DNA of 60,000 bases from Cryptomeria japonica (Eukaryota; Streptophyta; Pinopsida; Cupressales; Cupressaceae): NCBI RefSeq assembly GCF_030272615.1, contig NC_081408.1, forward strand, positions 310,290,383 through 310,350,382. The letters are read 5' to 3'. How positions within the stretch are numbered: position 1 is the stretch's first letter; the number at the start of each line of letters is the position of its first letter. The notes under the pieces are model-generated. The model made no database searches. It was not told where the DNA came from and saw nothing but the letters and a program-made list of their open reading frames with translations. The position numbers were made by a program, and so were the translations under genes. This document shows positions 10,090 through 22,566 of the stretch, in pieces.

Positions 10090-11569
10090 TCACCTCATGA
10101 AGGGGAAACACCCCTAATTCACCTCTTCAATAGGTAAATGTAGCCTTTAGTAGAGGCTTGGTGAATATATCTACTAAATGCTCCTTACTGGAAACATGTT
10201 CCAATACAACCTCTTTGTTATGAACTTTCTCCCGTAAGAAATGATACTTGAGCTTGAACTGCTTGGTTCTAGCATGCAATACTGGATTCTTGGAAATATT
10301 AATTGCGCTTGTGTTATCACAAAATATACTCACCGATTCAGATATAGGAACTTTGAAACCACTTAATACATGCTTCATCCAAATTATCTGAATGTAGTTC
10401 ATAAATGTTGCTAAATATCCTGCTTCTGTTGTAGACTGAGAGATACAACTCTGCTTTTTGCTCATCCATGAGACTAATCTACCACTGAGGAAGAATGCAC
10501 CATCGGTTGTGCTCTTTTGGTCGTCCACATTACCAGCCCAATCGGCATCAGTAAACACTTTGAGATTGAAATCATTATTGTATGGATACCACAATCCATA
10601 ATAAGTAGTTCCCTTCAGATATCTAAGAATCCACTTGACTGCTACCAGGTGGGACTCTCTTGGACTTTTTTGAAAATGTCCAGTAATGTCCACTCCATGT
10701 GCTATGTCTGTTCTCCTGTGTACTAGATAGTGCAACTTACCAATCATTGACCGGTATTCTTTCTCATTCACCAACAATGAGTCATCTTCTTTTGACAATT
10801 TACAACCGGTTATCATCAGTGTAACAACCGGTTTGCTATCTTCCATGCCAAAGGTCTTTGATACCTCTTTGACATACTTGGACTAAGTGATGAAGATACC
10901 ATATTTCATATGTTGAATCTGTAGTCTAATGAAGAACTTAATCACTCTGACTAGTGACATCTCAAATTCCTTCTTCATCTCATCTACAAATGCATGACTC
11001 ATCTTGTCATCTCCACCAAAAATTATGTCATCAATAAACACTTCACAAATTAGAATCTGATCTCCTTCTGATTTCAGATCGATATTGCTATCTTCACTTG
11101 TCCTTTCAAATCCAATCTTCACAAGATGTGAGTGTAAATGTTCATACCATTCTCTAGGTGCTTTCTTCAATCCATACAAAGATTTATGTAGCCTGCAAAC
11201 CATATCATTGTCTTCTGATAGAGAGAACCCATCTGGTTGCTCTATATACACTTCCTCTTCAAGTATTCCATTCAGAAATGCAGATTTTACATCCATCTGA
11301 TACACTTTGAATCTCTTGAAGGCTGCATATACAAGTAGCATTTGAACTTCTTCCAATCTAGCTATTGGAGCAAAGGTTTCTCCATATTCTTCTCCTTCTT
11401 CTTGAGCATATCCCTTACATACCAGTCTTGCTTTGTTTCTTACTACTATCCCATCTTCATTCAGCTTGTTTCTAAAAATACATTTGGTGCCAATAAATTT
11501 TTTATGCGCAGGTCTAGGTACCAAACACCATGTACCATTCTTTTCTATCTGTTCAAGTTCCTCTTCCAC
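10090..11569 (-). pseudogene. pol: copia unit 1 reverse transcriptase and RNase H
   Basis: The segment 11569-10883 is a 228-codon open stretch with the copia RT landmarks: WxLVPRP-like start, [33 protein letters not shown] and the catalytic FIDDIIFG (the YxDD box as IDD). The next segment, 10846-10127 in the same frame, has the RT connection (MIGKLHYLVHRRTDIAH) and the RNase H core with VFTDADWAG, KKQSCISQSTTEAGYLA, IFCDNTSAINISKNP and HVSSKEHLVDIFTKPL. One stop separates the two segments, and TGA replaces a codon near the C-terminus. This enzyme would copy the element RNA into DNA. It is the longest open pol segment of the three units, but inactive as it stands. Confidence 0.88.
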
Positions 11570-11696
11570 AACTTTAATCTAGTCTTCATCTTTGTGTGTT
11601 TCTTTAAATGTTTTGGGATAAAATTCAGAAATCATGCAGGAATTTTCTCTGTCCTTTCTTCTAGTAAGAATTCCTGCATCCTTATCTCCTATGATC

Positions 11697-13186
11697 TACT
11701 TTGGATCATGATGTAGCTTTACATACCTAGGAATAATCTTAACTGATTCCTCTTGCTTTTCTTCTTCATCCTCATCTTCATCTTCATCCACATTAGCATC
11801 TACTAGTGTAGGAGCACTATTACTTGTACTTGGTTGTTTTGCAACTAGTTCCCGGAAGGTTACAACTAATTCATCCACCGCTTGCTCACTGCTAGTTTCC
11901 TCAGAGGTTTCATCAACTCTAACATTGATACTTTCAATAATTCTCTAAGTCCTATTGTTAAAACACTTGGGAGGTTTTCTCTTGGTGGAATACCCTAAGA
12001 ATATTCCCTCATCACATTTTCCATCAAACTTGCTCTGGTGTTCACTCCTCTTGATATAACACTTGCTACCAAATACTCTAAAGTAGCTAACTGCTAGAGT
12101 TTAACCAATCCAATACTTATAAGGAGATTTATCCTTACCTTTCCTAATGAGTACATGTTTCATAGTGTAGACTGCAGTGCTCACCGTTTCTCTCCAAAAG
12201 GTGTGAGCAACCTTCCCTTCAATCAACATTGTTCTAGCTGCTTCAACTATAGTCCGATTGTTCCTTTCTACTAGACCACTCTGCTATGGAGTTTGGGGGG
12301 CAGACAGTTGCCTCTTGATGCCATTTACTTCATAGTATTTATTGAATTCTCTAGAAGTGAACTCTCCTCCTTGGTCGATTCTAAGGCATTTAATCCTCTT
12401 ACCACTTTCCTTTTCAACTAGTGCTCTGAAGGCTTTAAACTTTCCAAAAGCTTAAGACTTGTCTTTCAAGAATGTGACCCACATCATTCTTGAGCAATCA
12501 TAAGTAAGAATTATAAATTACCTATCTCCCTGAACACTCTTAGTTTTCATAGAACCACACAAATAAGTATGTACAAGATCAAGTAAATTGTCTGCTGTGA
12601 AAGATTTACCTCTAAAGGTTGAGGAAGACATTTTCCCCAGTTGACATATTCTACAAAAAGGATTCTCTAGTTTGTTCAGCATAGGCAATCCTCTAACTAC
12701 CTTGATCTTACTAGCCTTCACAATATTATCAAAGTTTACATGGCAGAATCTCCTATGCCATATCCAACTATCATCAAACTTAGCAATTAGACATTGACTG
12801 ATATTTGTATTCAACTAAAATAAGTTATCTTTAGTCTGCATACCGGTGGCCATTAGTTCACCACTCTTTCCTTTTATTTTGCATACTCCATCTTTGAATT
12901 CTAGAGTGAGTACTTTATCATTCAGCTGGGAAACACTCAAAAGGTTATGCCTGAGACCTTCTATCGAATACACATTATCAGCACTGCTTTTTCCATTTAG
13001 AGAGATGGTCCCTTTGCCTTTTACCATACAATGTGCATCATTACCAAATTGGACTACGACTCCATCATACTCTTCCAGAGATAAAAACTTTCTCTGGTCA
13101 CCAATCATGTGGTGAGAACAACCACTATCAATAATCCACTCATTGGAATTATCAAAGCGGGAGACAAGAGCCTTCTTGTCTGACAC
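11697..13186 (-). pseudogene. pol: copia unit 1 protease and integrase
   Basis: The segment 13186-12815 has the aspartic protease motif IIDSGCSHHM and continues through LLSVSQLND. After a stop (TAG in place of the CAG kept by unit 2), 12814-12518 carries the GAG-pre-integrase signature WIWHRRFCHVNFDNI with the zinc-binding CRICQLGKM. The integrase core follows in the same frame with several stops: the ILT(Y)DCSRMMW region, CLRIDQGGEF, and an ERNNRTIVEAARTML catalytic-Glu region near 12230. The post-integrase motif RVFGSKCYIKRSEHQ lies near 12050. A ~60-codon acidic linker (11878-11697, DEDEDEDEEEKQEE) joins it to RT. It is disrupted and cannot work. Confidence 0.85.
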
Positions 13187-13209
13187 ATCTTCCTTAATAG
13201 CTACAAATA

Positions 13210-14172
13210 CTATGTTTTTGCTTTCTTCATCTTCTGATTCATCATCAGTGACACCTTCATCAACTGCAACAAGATAGTTTCTCCTATTTCCTCCTTTAAA
13301 TTTTTGAACTTCTCTGGTTTGTCCTTATTATCACTATTGGGACAGTTGACAACAATGTGTCCTATCCTATTGCAAGACAAGCATTTCAAAGGGAGCTTAC
13401 CTCTGTATTTTCCAGTTCCCTTAGGAAGTCTCTTAGTAAGAAGAGCTTCAAATTCCATCAGGATCTCCACATCATCCATATGTCTGCTTTGTCTAGGTTC
13501 ACACCTAGTACTAGCTTCTTTACCCTTTCTAGATAGTGCAGTAGATGCTCCAAAGGCTGAATCAATCTTTTGAATACTACCATCATAACTATTTAGCTCA
13601 TATGCAGTCAACTAAGCAATAATAGAATCAAGGGATACCATTGTCTTGTCAATAGATCTAAATTCCTGAATAGTGGCAACCCTTATTGCATAGACCAGTA
13701 ATAAGGTTCTCAAAACTTTTCTAACAATGGTGGAATCATCCATTGTACCTCCTGCATTCTTGATGTCTCCAACAATAGTTTTAATCCTTATCCCATATTG
13801 TTGAATGGTCTATCCTTCAACCATCTACATGTCTTCAAACTTTCCTCTAAGGCTTTCTTCCTTAGCTTGCTTCACATACTCATCACTACCATATATGGAC
13901 TCTAGAGTATCCCATACATCTTTGGGATTGTCTTTGTCTTGAACATCTATAAATTGAATATCAGATAGACTATTGATAAGAGCTTCCATGACTTTCCCAT
14001 TCTCCTCAATTTCTCTTCTTTGATCATCAGTGAGAATACCGGTAGGGGCAACATAAGTATTCTCAACATAGTTCCATTGTTGAGCACCCATGCTTTTAAT
14101 GTATATCTTCATTTTGTCCGTCCATATCTTAAAGTTATCTCTATTAAACTTAGGACCTTCCCTCTTCATCAT
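13210..14172 (-). pseudogene. gag: copia unit 1 gag
   Basis: The start is ATG at 14172 (MMKREGPKFNRDNF), about 70 bp downstream of the primer site and conserved in units 2 and 3. The first ~115 codons form a capsid-like domain with KIWTDKMKIYIKSMG and DVWDTLESIYG, resembling copia gag. After a stop near 13825 the frame resumes at 13611 and contains the zinc knuckle CLSCNRIGHIVVNC (perfect CX2CX4HX4C). A 1-bp deletion near 13300 relative to unit 3 then moves the reading frame away from protease. This protein would package the element RNA. Confidence 0.85.
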
Positions 14173-14230
14173 TAGAATAGGATCTTTTCCTCAAGCAGTT
14201 AAGCTTACAACATAGAGGACCTGGAGGACT

Positions 14231-14242
14231 GCTTTGATACTA
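14231..14242 (-). other. primer binding site, unit 1
   Basis: TAGTATCAAAGC on the minus strand has two mismatches to TGGTATCAGAGC (initiator-Met tRNA) and is placed 2 bp inside LTR2. Confidence 0.8.
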
Positions 14243-14244
14243 AT

Positions 14245-14734
14245 TCATGAATAATGATGAATAGTAAATACCCAATAGATACTGAGAGGGGGGGGTGAAT
14301 CGGTATAGACAAAAACCTCCAACAATTCAAACAATAAAGACTGGACTAACCGGTAAAGAGCATCACCAATCTAAATCAAGGCAATACTGGTAAAACACAA
14401 TGACTGTGAAAGTCATAAACTGGTAACATCTTCATTTTAATGCTAACTCATCATAGGATGTCATTGTTCGAATATCACAGACTTGGAATGCATCAAACAG
14501 AAACCCTGAAGTCGAGACTACCAACCAGTAGTCATACCCTGATACAAACTTTGCATGTACTGGTTCACATTCTAACATACCAGTTCACATCATCATACTG
14601 GTTCACTTCATACCATCATACTGGTTCTCTTGCCAATTTGCTTTCTTCAATATACTATTTCATACTTCAGCATATTGACATCAATGACAACATACAATAT
14701 CATCATGTCATCAAACTCTGCACATATGCCAACA
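14245..14734 (-). repeat. array LTR2, internally deleted and shared by units 1 and 2
   Basis: It is only 490 bp long. It matches the start of the other LTRs up to AAACTGGTAACA (about 14430), then jumps to CTTCATTTTAATGCTAACTC, which lies about 1 kb further on in LTR1. About 1.02 kb is missing, including the 38-bp duplication and the conserved ATGGAAACCC block. ATCTTCA-like sequence occurs at both breakpoints in the intact LTRs, so a short-homology deletion is likely. Its first dinucleotide is TC instead of TG. Confidence 0.9.
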
Positions 14735-15039
14735 ATCTCCCGCTTTGGTATTGATGGAAATATACAAAGATGTCTCTCCAATTCACATCTTCTCCCCAAT
14801 CTGTTCCATATTATGCCTTCAAAACTGCAGATATCTTTTCTTCTTCACATCTTCTCCCCCTTTGACAACAATGCCAAATTGGAGGCATAAACATCCATGA
14901 TCTACTATGTTGCTCCCCCTAAGGAGTAGCATCCTTCAACACACCAATCCTGAAAATATTTGACAATGCAATACCTAACTGATGTGGAGCACATACCTTT
15001 AGTTCACCTCTTGAAGTGGCAGCACCCCTAATTCACCTC

Positions 15040-16500
15040 TTAAATAAGTAAATGTAGCCATCGGTAGAGACTTGGTGAATATATCTACTAACTGCTCCTT
15101 ACTGGAAATATGTTCAAATACAACCTATTTGTTCTGAACTTTCTCCCTCAAGAAAAGATACTTGAGCTTACAGTGCTTGGTTCTAGCATGCAATACCGGA
15201 TTCTTGGAAATATTAATTGCACTTGTGTTATCACAAAATATACAAACCGGTTCAGATATAGGGACTTTGAAACCACTTAATACATGCTTCATCCAAATTG
15301 TCTGAGTGCAGTTCATAAATGCTGCTACATATTTTTCTTCTGCTGTAGACTAAGAGATACAAATCTACTTTTTACTCATGCATGAGACTAATCTACCACC
15401 GAGGAAGAATGCACCATGGCTGTTTTCTTTTGGTCGTCCACATTACCAGCCCAATCGGCATCAGTAAACACTTTGAGATTGAAATCATTACTGTATGGAT
15501 ACCACAATCCATAATCAATAGTTCCCTTTAGATATCTAAGAAACCACTTGACTGCTACCAAGTGGGATTCTCTTGGATTTTTCTAGAAATGTGCAGCAAT
15601 GCCCACTACATGTACTATGTCCAGTCTTTTGTGTACTACATAGTGCAACTTACCAATCATTGATTAATATTCTTTCTCATTCACCAACGCTGAGTCATCT
15701 TTTCTTGAAAATTTACAATCGGTTATCATTGGTGTACCAACTAGTTTGTTGTCTTCCATGCCAAAGGTCTTCAACACCTCTTTGACATACTTAGACTGAG
15801 TGATGAAGATACCATATTTCATTTGTTGAATCTATAGTCCAATGTAGAACTTAATCTCTCTGATTAGTGACATCTCAAATTCCTTCTTCATCTCATATGC
15901 AAATGCATGACTCATCTTGTCATCTCTACCAAAAATTATGTCATCAACAAACGCTTCACATATCAGAATCTGATCTCCTTCTGACTTCAGATAGATATTG
16001 CTATCTTCACTTGTTCTTTCAAATCCAATCTTCACAAGATGTAAGTGTAAACATTCATACCATGCTCTAGGTGCTTGCCTCAATCCATACAAGGCTTTAT
16101 GTAGCCTACATACCATATCACAGTCTTCTGATAGGGTAAACCCATCTTGTTACTCTATATACACTTCCTCTTAAAGTATTCCATTGAGAAATGCAGATTT
16201 TACATCCATCTAATACACTTTTAATCTCTTGAAGGCTGCATATACATGTAGCATTCCAACTCCTTCCAATCTAGCTACTGGAGAAAAGGTTTCTCCATAG
16301 TCTTCTCCTTATTCTTTAGCATATTCCTTACATACTAGTCTTGCTTTGTTTCTTACCACTATCCCATCTTCATTCAGCTTGTTTCTAAAAACACATTTGG
16401 TGCCAATAACATTTTTATGCTCAGGTCTGGGTACCAAAGACCATGTACCATTCTTTTCTATCTGTTCAAGTGCCTCTTCCATAGCATTAATCTAGTCTTC
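15040..16500 (-). pseudogene. pol: copia unit 2 reverse transcriptase and RNase H
   Basis: Open pieces at 16116-15832 (MVCRLHKALYGLRQAPRAWY and FVDDIIFGRDD, the RT active site) and 15316-15125 (RNase H: IFCDNTSAINISKNP, then HARTKHCKLKY) are clearly homologous to units 1 and 3. They are in different frames, and small deletions near 15410 explain the shift. A TAG at 16210-16212 replaces the CAG codon kept by unit 1 just before [10 protein letters not shown], and unit 3 has the same TAG. There are several other stops. Confidence 0.82.
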
Positions 16501-16608
16501 ATCTTTCTATGCTTCTTTAAATGTTTTGGGCTAAAATTCAGAAATCATGCAAGAATTTTCTCTGACCTTTTTCCTTGTAAGAATTCCCGCATTCTTATCT
16601 CCTATGAT

Positions 16609-18110
16609 CTACTTTGGATCATGATGTAGCTTTACATACATAGGAATGATCTTAACTAATTCCTCTTGCTTTTCTTCTTCATCCTCATCTTCATCTTCAA
16701 CCACATCAACATCTACTAGTGTAGAAGCATTGTTACTTGTACTTGGTTGTGTTGCAACTGGTTCCCAGAAGGTTAAAACTGGTTCATCTACCACTTGCTC
16801 ACTATTGATTTCCTCACATTTATCTGAGGTTTCATCAACTCTAACATTGATACTTTCAACAAATCTCTGAGTCCTATTGTTAAAACACTTGAGAGCTTTG
16901 CTCTTGGTGGAATACCCTAGGAATATTCCCTCATCACATTTTTCATCAAACTTGCTTTGGTGTTCACTCCTCTTGATATAACACTTGCTACCAAACACTC
17001 TAAAGTAGCTAACTACTAGAATTTTACCAGTCCAATACCCATAAGTAGTTTTATCCTTACCTTTCTTGATGAGTACCTAGTTCATAGTGTAGACTACAGT
17101 GCTCACCGCTTCTCTCCAAAAGGTGTCAGCAACCTTCCCTTGAATCAACATTGTTCTGGTTGCTTCAACTATAGTCTGGTTGTTCCTTTCTACTAGGCCA
17201 TTCTATTGTGGAGTCTAGGGGGCAGACAGTTGCCTCTTGATACTATTTTCTTCATAGTACTTATTGAATTCTCCAGAAGTGAACTCTCCTCCTTGGTCGG
17301 TTCTAAGGCATTTAATCCTCTTACCACTTTCCTTTTCAACTAGTGCTCTGAAGGTTTTAAACTTTCCAAAGGCTTTAAACTTTCCAAAAGCTTCAGACTT
17401 GTCTTTCAAGAATGTTACCCACATCATTCTTGAGCAATCATTAGTATGAATCATAAAGTACCTATCTCCCTAAACACTCCTAGTTTTCATAGGACCACAC
17501 AAATCAGTATGTGGAAGATCAAGTAAATTGTCTGTTGTGAAAGATTTACATTTGAAGGTTGAGGAAAACATTTTCCCCAGTTGACATTCTCTGCACAAAG
17601 GATTCTCCAATTTGTTCATCATAGGGAATCCTCTAACTACCTTGATCTTACTAGGCTTCACAATATTATCAAAGTTTACATGGCAGAGTCTCCTATGCCA
17701 TATCCAACTATCATCTAACTTAGCCATTAGACATTGAGTGATATTTGTATTCAACTGAAATAAGTTACCTTTGGTCTGCATACCGGTGGCCATTAGTTCA
17801 CCACTCTTTCCTTTTATTTTGCATACTCCATCTTTGAATTCTAGAGTGAGTCCTTTATTATTCAGCTCGGCAACACTCAAAAGGTTATGCAAGAGATGTT
17901 CTACCTCATACACATTATAAGCACTACTTTTTCCATTTAGAGAGATGGACCCTTTGACTTTTACAATACAAGGTGCATCATTACCAAATCAGACTACACC
18001 TCCATCATACTCTTCTAGAGATAGAAACTTTCTCCGGCCACCAGTCATGTGGTGAGAACAACCACTATCAATAATCCACTCATTGGAATTATCAAAGTAG
18101 GAGACACAAG
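16609..18110 (-). pseudogene. pol: copia unit 2 protease and integrase
   Basis: Protease remnants (IIDSGCSHHMTGG region) lie near 18090-18030. The segment 17913-17470 is open through LLSVAELNNKGLTLEF and the GAG-pre-integrase domain (WIWHRRLCHVNFDNI, CRECQLGKM). Here the Gln codon at 17755-17757 that became a stop in units 1 and 3 is intact. The segment 17454-17215 is the integrase core with NDCSRMMWVTFLKDKSEAF and CLRTDQGGEFTSGEF. It holds an in-frame tandem duplication giving GKFKAFGKFKTF. The segment 16998-16609 is the post-integrase region with the acidic linker. All of these share one frame. Confidence 0.85.
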
Positions 18111-18941
18111 CCTTCTTGTCTAACACATCTTCCTGAACAGCTACAAATACTATGTCTTCACTTTCTTCATCTTCTAATTCATCATAAGTGACACCTTCAT
18201 CAACTGCAACAAGACAATTTTTCCTATTTCCTCAGAAATTTTTTAACTTCTCTGATTTGTCCTTATTATCATAGCTAGTACTAGCTTCTTCACCCATTCT
18301 AGATAGTGCAACAGATGCTCTAAAGGATGAATCAGTCTTCTAAACACTACCATCATAACTATTTAGCTCATATGCAGTCAACTTAGCAATAATAGAATCA
18401 AGGGATACCTTTGTCTTGTCAATAGATCTCAACTCCTAAATAGCTACAACTCTTATTGCATAGACCGGTAATAACGTTCTCAAAACTTTTCTAACAATGG
18501 TGGAATCATCCATTGTACCTCCTACACTCTTGATGTCTCCATCAATAGTTTTAATCCTTATCCCATATTGTTGAATGGTCTCTCCTTCAACCATCTGCAT
18601 TTCTTTAAACTTTCCTCTAAGGATTTCTTCCTTAGCTTGCTTCACATGCTCATCACCACCATAGATGGACTCTAGAGTATCCCATACATCTTTGGGATTA
18701 TCTTTGTCTTGAACATCTATAAACTCAATATCAGATAGACTATTGATAAGAGCTTCCATGACTTGCCCATTCTCCTGAATTTCTCTTCTTTGATCATCGG
18801 TGAGAATACCAATAGGGGCAACATAATTATTCTCAACATAGTTCCAGTGTTGGCACCCATGCTTTTAATGAATATGTTCATTATGTCCTTCCATATCTTA
18901 AATTTATCTCTATTAAACTTAGGACCTTCCCTCTTCATCAT
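18111..18941 (-). pseudogene. gag: copia unit 2 gag lacking its zinc knuckle
   Basis: The start is MMKREGPKFNRDKF at 18941. A 1-bp deletion near 18845 shifts the frame, and the capsid-like part continues at 18759 (MEALINSLSDIEFIDVQDKD) to 18436. Comparison with unit 1 shows a deletion of about 170 bp near 18268: unit 1 has the zinc knuckle between TTATTATCA and CTAGTACTAGC, whereas unit 2 joins these landmarks directly. This unit has therefore lost the RNA-binding nucleocapsid motif entirely. Confidence 0.85.
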
Positions 18942-18999
18942 TAGAATAGGATCTTTTCCTCAAGCGGTTAAGCTTACAACATAGAGGAACTAGAGGACC

Positions 19000-19011
19000 A
19001 CTTTGATACCA
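19000..19011 (-). other. primer binding site, unit 2
   Basis: TGGTATCAAAGT on the minus strand has two mismatches to the initiator-Met consensus and lies 2 bp inside LTR3. Confidence 0.8.
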
Positions 19012-19013
19012 AC

Positions 19014-20551
19014 TGATGAATAATGATGAATAGTAAATACCCAATAGATACCGAGAGGGGGGGAGTGAATCAGTATAGACAAAAACTTTCTCCAACAATT
19101 CAAACAACAAAGACTGCACTAACCGGTAAACAACATCACCGATCTAAATCAAGGCAATACTGGTAAAACCCATTAACTGTAAAAATCATAAACCAATATC
19201 TCTTAGATCTTCACAAAACTTAATATCTCATTTCCACTTCACCCATATGCTTAAAACCTAATATCTAATTTCCACTTCACCCAAATGCTTAAACAAGTAA
19301 TACATACGAAATATAATGACCACTGGCTCAGTATGAATTACCACTTAACAAAAAAGACTAAAACATCTAATGAAAAGCATCAGCATCACACATGACACAC
19401 TGATTTTTCACATGGAAACCCAACTGGGAAAAACCACGGTGGGGATGAATACCCATGAGTTGTTCTTGAACTCTTCTGAAGTCCACTCTATTAGGAGCCT
19501 AGTCCGGTTAAGGACTTTACAACAGGTTCTGCTAAGAACTGATCCTGCTAGGGATCACCTGGTTAAGGGATGGCTAAATACTCGGTTAAATGTTAGAACC
19601 CTGTTACAGGTTACCTCACAAGAGGATTTGAAGAACTCAATGATTTTGAGTCACCCTGTTGAAGGATTTACAGAAAGCTTTTTAAAGCTACTCGGTAAAG
19701 GGATTTTCCAACTGCTGAAATGGTTAGAAGTCAACAAGTAATACACTGATCTGATAACAATACTTAATGCCAAGGCAAATCCTCTTTAGTTCATTTACTA
19801 CTACAATCACACTTTGCAAGTTACTACTCATTGCTCTGGTCTGGCAAGAGTCAAGTGTCTCTTCACTTGGATACACACATAACATTTGCCAACAAATTCA
19901 TAATGCAAATCATCATTGACCTTATAGACAACAATTAGGTTGATAGCCAAGACTTAAAACCCTAAGCATCTAGGTTATCAATACAGTCAGTCCAATCCTG
20001 ACCATTTAATCACATTACATAGAGTAAAACAATCTTGAACAAATCTCAAGACATTCTCCATCATTCATTCTTCACCATTTTTGAAAGTTGATAACCATCA
20101 TGCGCTCTCCACCATTTACTAGGATTTTACACATTCCCGAGGTGGATAGAATCAATCTTCTTCTTGAAAGATCCTCAAGAAGATTCTTCATGCGCACAAG
20201 GCTGATGTGGCAACATGATCTTATCTTCATTTCAATGCTAACTCATCACAAGATGTCATTGGTCGAATCAGATAGACTTGGAATGTGTCAACCAAAAACC
20301 CTGAAGCCGAGAGTACCAACTGGTAGTCATACCTTGATACAAACTTTGCATGTACCAGTTCAGTTTCCAACATACCAGTTCACCTTTTCACATATACCGG
20401 TTCACATCATCATACCGGTTCACTTCATACCATCATACCATTTCTTTTGCCAGTTTGTTTTCTTCAATATACCGGTTCATACTTCAGCATATTGACATCA
20501 ATGACAACATACAATATCATCATGTCATCAAACTTTGCACATATGCCAACA
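19014..20551 (-). repeat. array LTR3, shared by units 2 and 3
   Basis: A 1,538-bp LTR with intact TG...CA ends in plus orientation (TGATGAATAATG...GCCAACA). It has the 38-bp duplication at 19215-19290 and GGTTCA-like motifs at 20350-20485. It serves as 5' LTR of unit 2 and 3' LTR of unit 3 with no target duplication on either side. Confidence 0.92.
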
Positions 20552-20814
20552 ATCTCCCCCTTTGGCATTGATGGAAATATACAAAGATATCTTTTAGTTC
20601 ACATCTTCTCCCCAATCTCTTCCATATTATGTCTTCAAAATTGCAGATATCTTTTCTGCTTCACATCTTCTCCCCCTTTGACAACAATGCCAAACTAGAG
20701 GCATAAACATCCATGATCTACTATGCTACCCCACCTAAGGAGTAGCATCCTTCAACACACCAATCCTGAAAAGATTTGACAAAGCAACACCTGACTGATG
20801 TGGAGCACATACCT

Positions 20815-22350
20815 TTAGTTCACTTCTTGAAGGGGCATCACCCCTAATTCACCTCTTAAATAGGTAAATGTAGCCTTCGATATAGGCTCGGTGAATATAT
20901 CTCCTAACTGCTCCTTACTGGAAACATGTTCCAATACAACTTCTTTGTTCTGAACTTTCTCCCTCAAGAAATGATACTTGGTTCTAGCATGCAATACCAG
21001 ATTCATGGAAATATTAATTGCACTTGTGTTATCACAAAATATACTCACTGGTTCAGATACGGGGACTTTGAAACCACTTAATACATGCTTCATCCAAATT
21101 GTTTGAGTGCAGTTCATAAATGCTGCTACATATTCTACTTATGTTGTAGATTGAGAGATACAACTCTACTTTTTGCTCATCCATGAGACTAATCTACCAC
21201 GAAGGAAGAATGCACCATCGGTTGTGCTCTTCTGGTCATCCACATTACCAGCCCAATCAGCATTGGTAAACACTTTGAGATTCAAATCATTACTATATGG
21301 ATACCACAATCCATAATCAATAGTTTCTTTCAAATATCTAAGAATCCACTTGACTACTACCAAGTGAGATTCTCTTGGACTTTTCTGAAAACATGCAGTA
21401 ATGCCCACTGCATGTGCTATGTCATGTCTGCTATGTACTACATAGTGCAACTTACCAATCATTGACCGGCATTCTTTCTCATTCACCAACAATGAGTCAT
21501 CTTCTTTTGACTATTTACAACCAGTTATCATTGGTGTAACAATTGGTTTGCTATCTTCCATGCCAAAGTTCTTCAAGACCTCTTTGACATACTTGGACTG
21601 AGTGATGAAGATACCATCTTTCATATGTTGAATCTGTAGTCTAATGAAGAACTTAATCTCTCTGATTAGTGATATCTCAAATTCCTTCTTCATCTCATCT
21701 ACAAATGCATGACTCATCTTGTCATCTCGACCAAAAATTATGTCATCAACAAACACTTCACAGATCAGAATCTGATCTCCTTCTGACTTCAGATAGATAT
21801 TGCTATCTTCACTTGTTCTTTCAAATCCAATCTTCATAAGATGTGAGTGTAAATGTTCATACCATTCTCTAGGTGCTTTCTTCAATCCATACAAGGCTTT
21901 ATGTAGTCTACATACCATATCCCTATCTTCTGATAGAGAAAACCCATCTGGTTGCTCTATATACACTTCCTCTTCAAGTATTCCATTCAGAAATGTAGAT
22001 TTTACATCCATCTAATACACTTTGAATCTCTTGAAGGCTGCATATGCAAGTAGCATTCGAACTCCTTGCAATCTAGCTACTGGAGCAAAGGTTTCTCCAT
22101 AGTCTTCTCCTTCTTCTTGAGCATATCCCTTACATACCAATCTTGCGTTGTTTCTTACTACTATCCCATCTTCATTCAGCTTGTTTCTAAAAACCCATTT
22201 GGTGCCAATAACATTTTTATGCTCAGGTCTGGGTACCAAAGACCATGTACCATTCTTTTCTATCTGTTCAAGTTCCTCTTCCATAGCCTTAATCCAGTCT
22301 TTATCTTTGTGTGCTTCTTTAAATGTTTTGGGCTCAAATTCAAAAATCAT
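20815..22350 (-). pseudogene. pol: copia unit 3 reverse transcriptase and RNase H
   Basis: RT runs from [18 protein letters not shown] and [17 protein letters not shown] through FKVY, a TAG stop at 22012-22014, then MDVKSTFLNG, the active-site FVDDIIFGRDD and QSKYVKEVLKNFGMEDS. The RNase H half (21492-21166, then 21117-20815) has FTNADWAGNVDDQKSTTDGA and IFCDNTSAINIS, ending VSSKEQLGDIFTEPI. The usual first catalytic Asp region reads TNADW (unit 1 has TDADW). About nine codons around the HARTK motif are missing compared with unit 1. It is inactive through stops. Confidence 0.87.
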
Positions 22351-22566
22351 GCAAGAATTTTCTCTAACCTCTCTTCTTGTAAGAATTCTTGCATCCTTAT
22401 CTCCTATGATCTTGTTTGGATTATGATGTAGCTTTACATACCTAGGAATGATCTTAATTGATTCCTCTTTCTTTTCTTCATCATCCTCATCTTCATCTTC
22501 ATCTAGATCAACATCTACTCATGTAGGAGCACTATTACTTGTACTTGGTTGTTTTGCAACTAGTTC

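Larger units (their letters stand above)
9821..14244 (-). mobile_element. copia internal region 1
   Basis: A 4,424-bp internal region lies between LTR1 and LTR2. It encodes gag, protease, integrase, reverse transcriptase and RNase H in that order on the minus strand. The pol segments 13186, 12814, 11878, 11569 and 10846 are all in one frame, separated only by point-mutation stops, whereas gag is in another frame after a 1-bp deletion near 13300. The ancestor therefore had one gag-pol ORF. Confidence 0.9.
14735..19013 (-). mobile_element. copia internal region 2
   Basis: This 4,279-bp region has the same gene order as unit 1 and is the most damaged of the three. The gag zinc knuckle is deleted, the integrase carries a short in-frame duplication, and a frameshift separates RT from RNase H. 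Its polypurine tract is interrupted by a C-to-G change (minus-strand CGGGAG). Confidence 0.9.
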
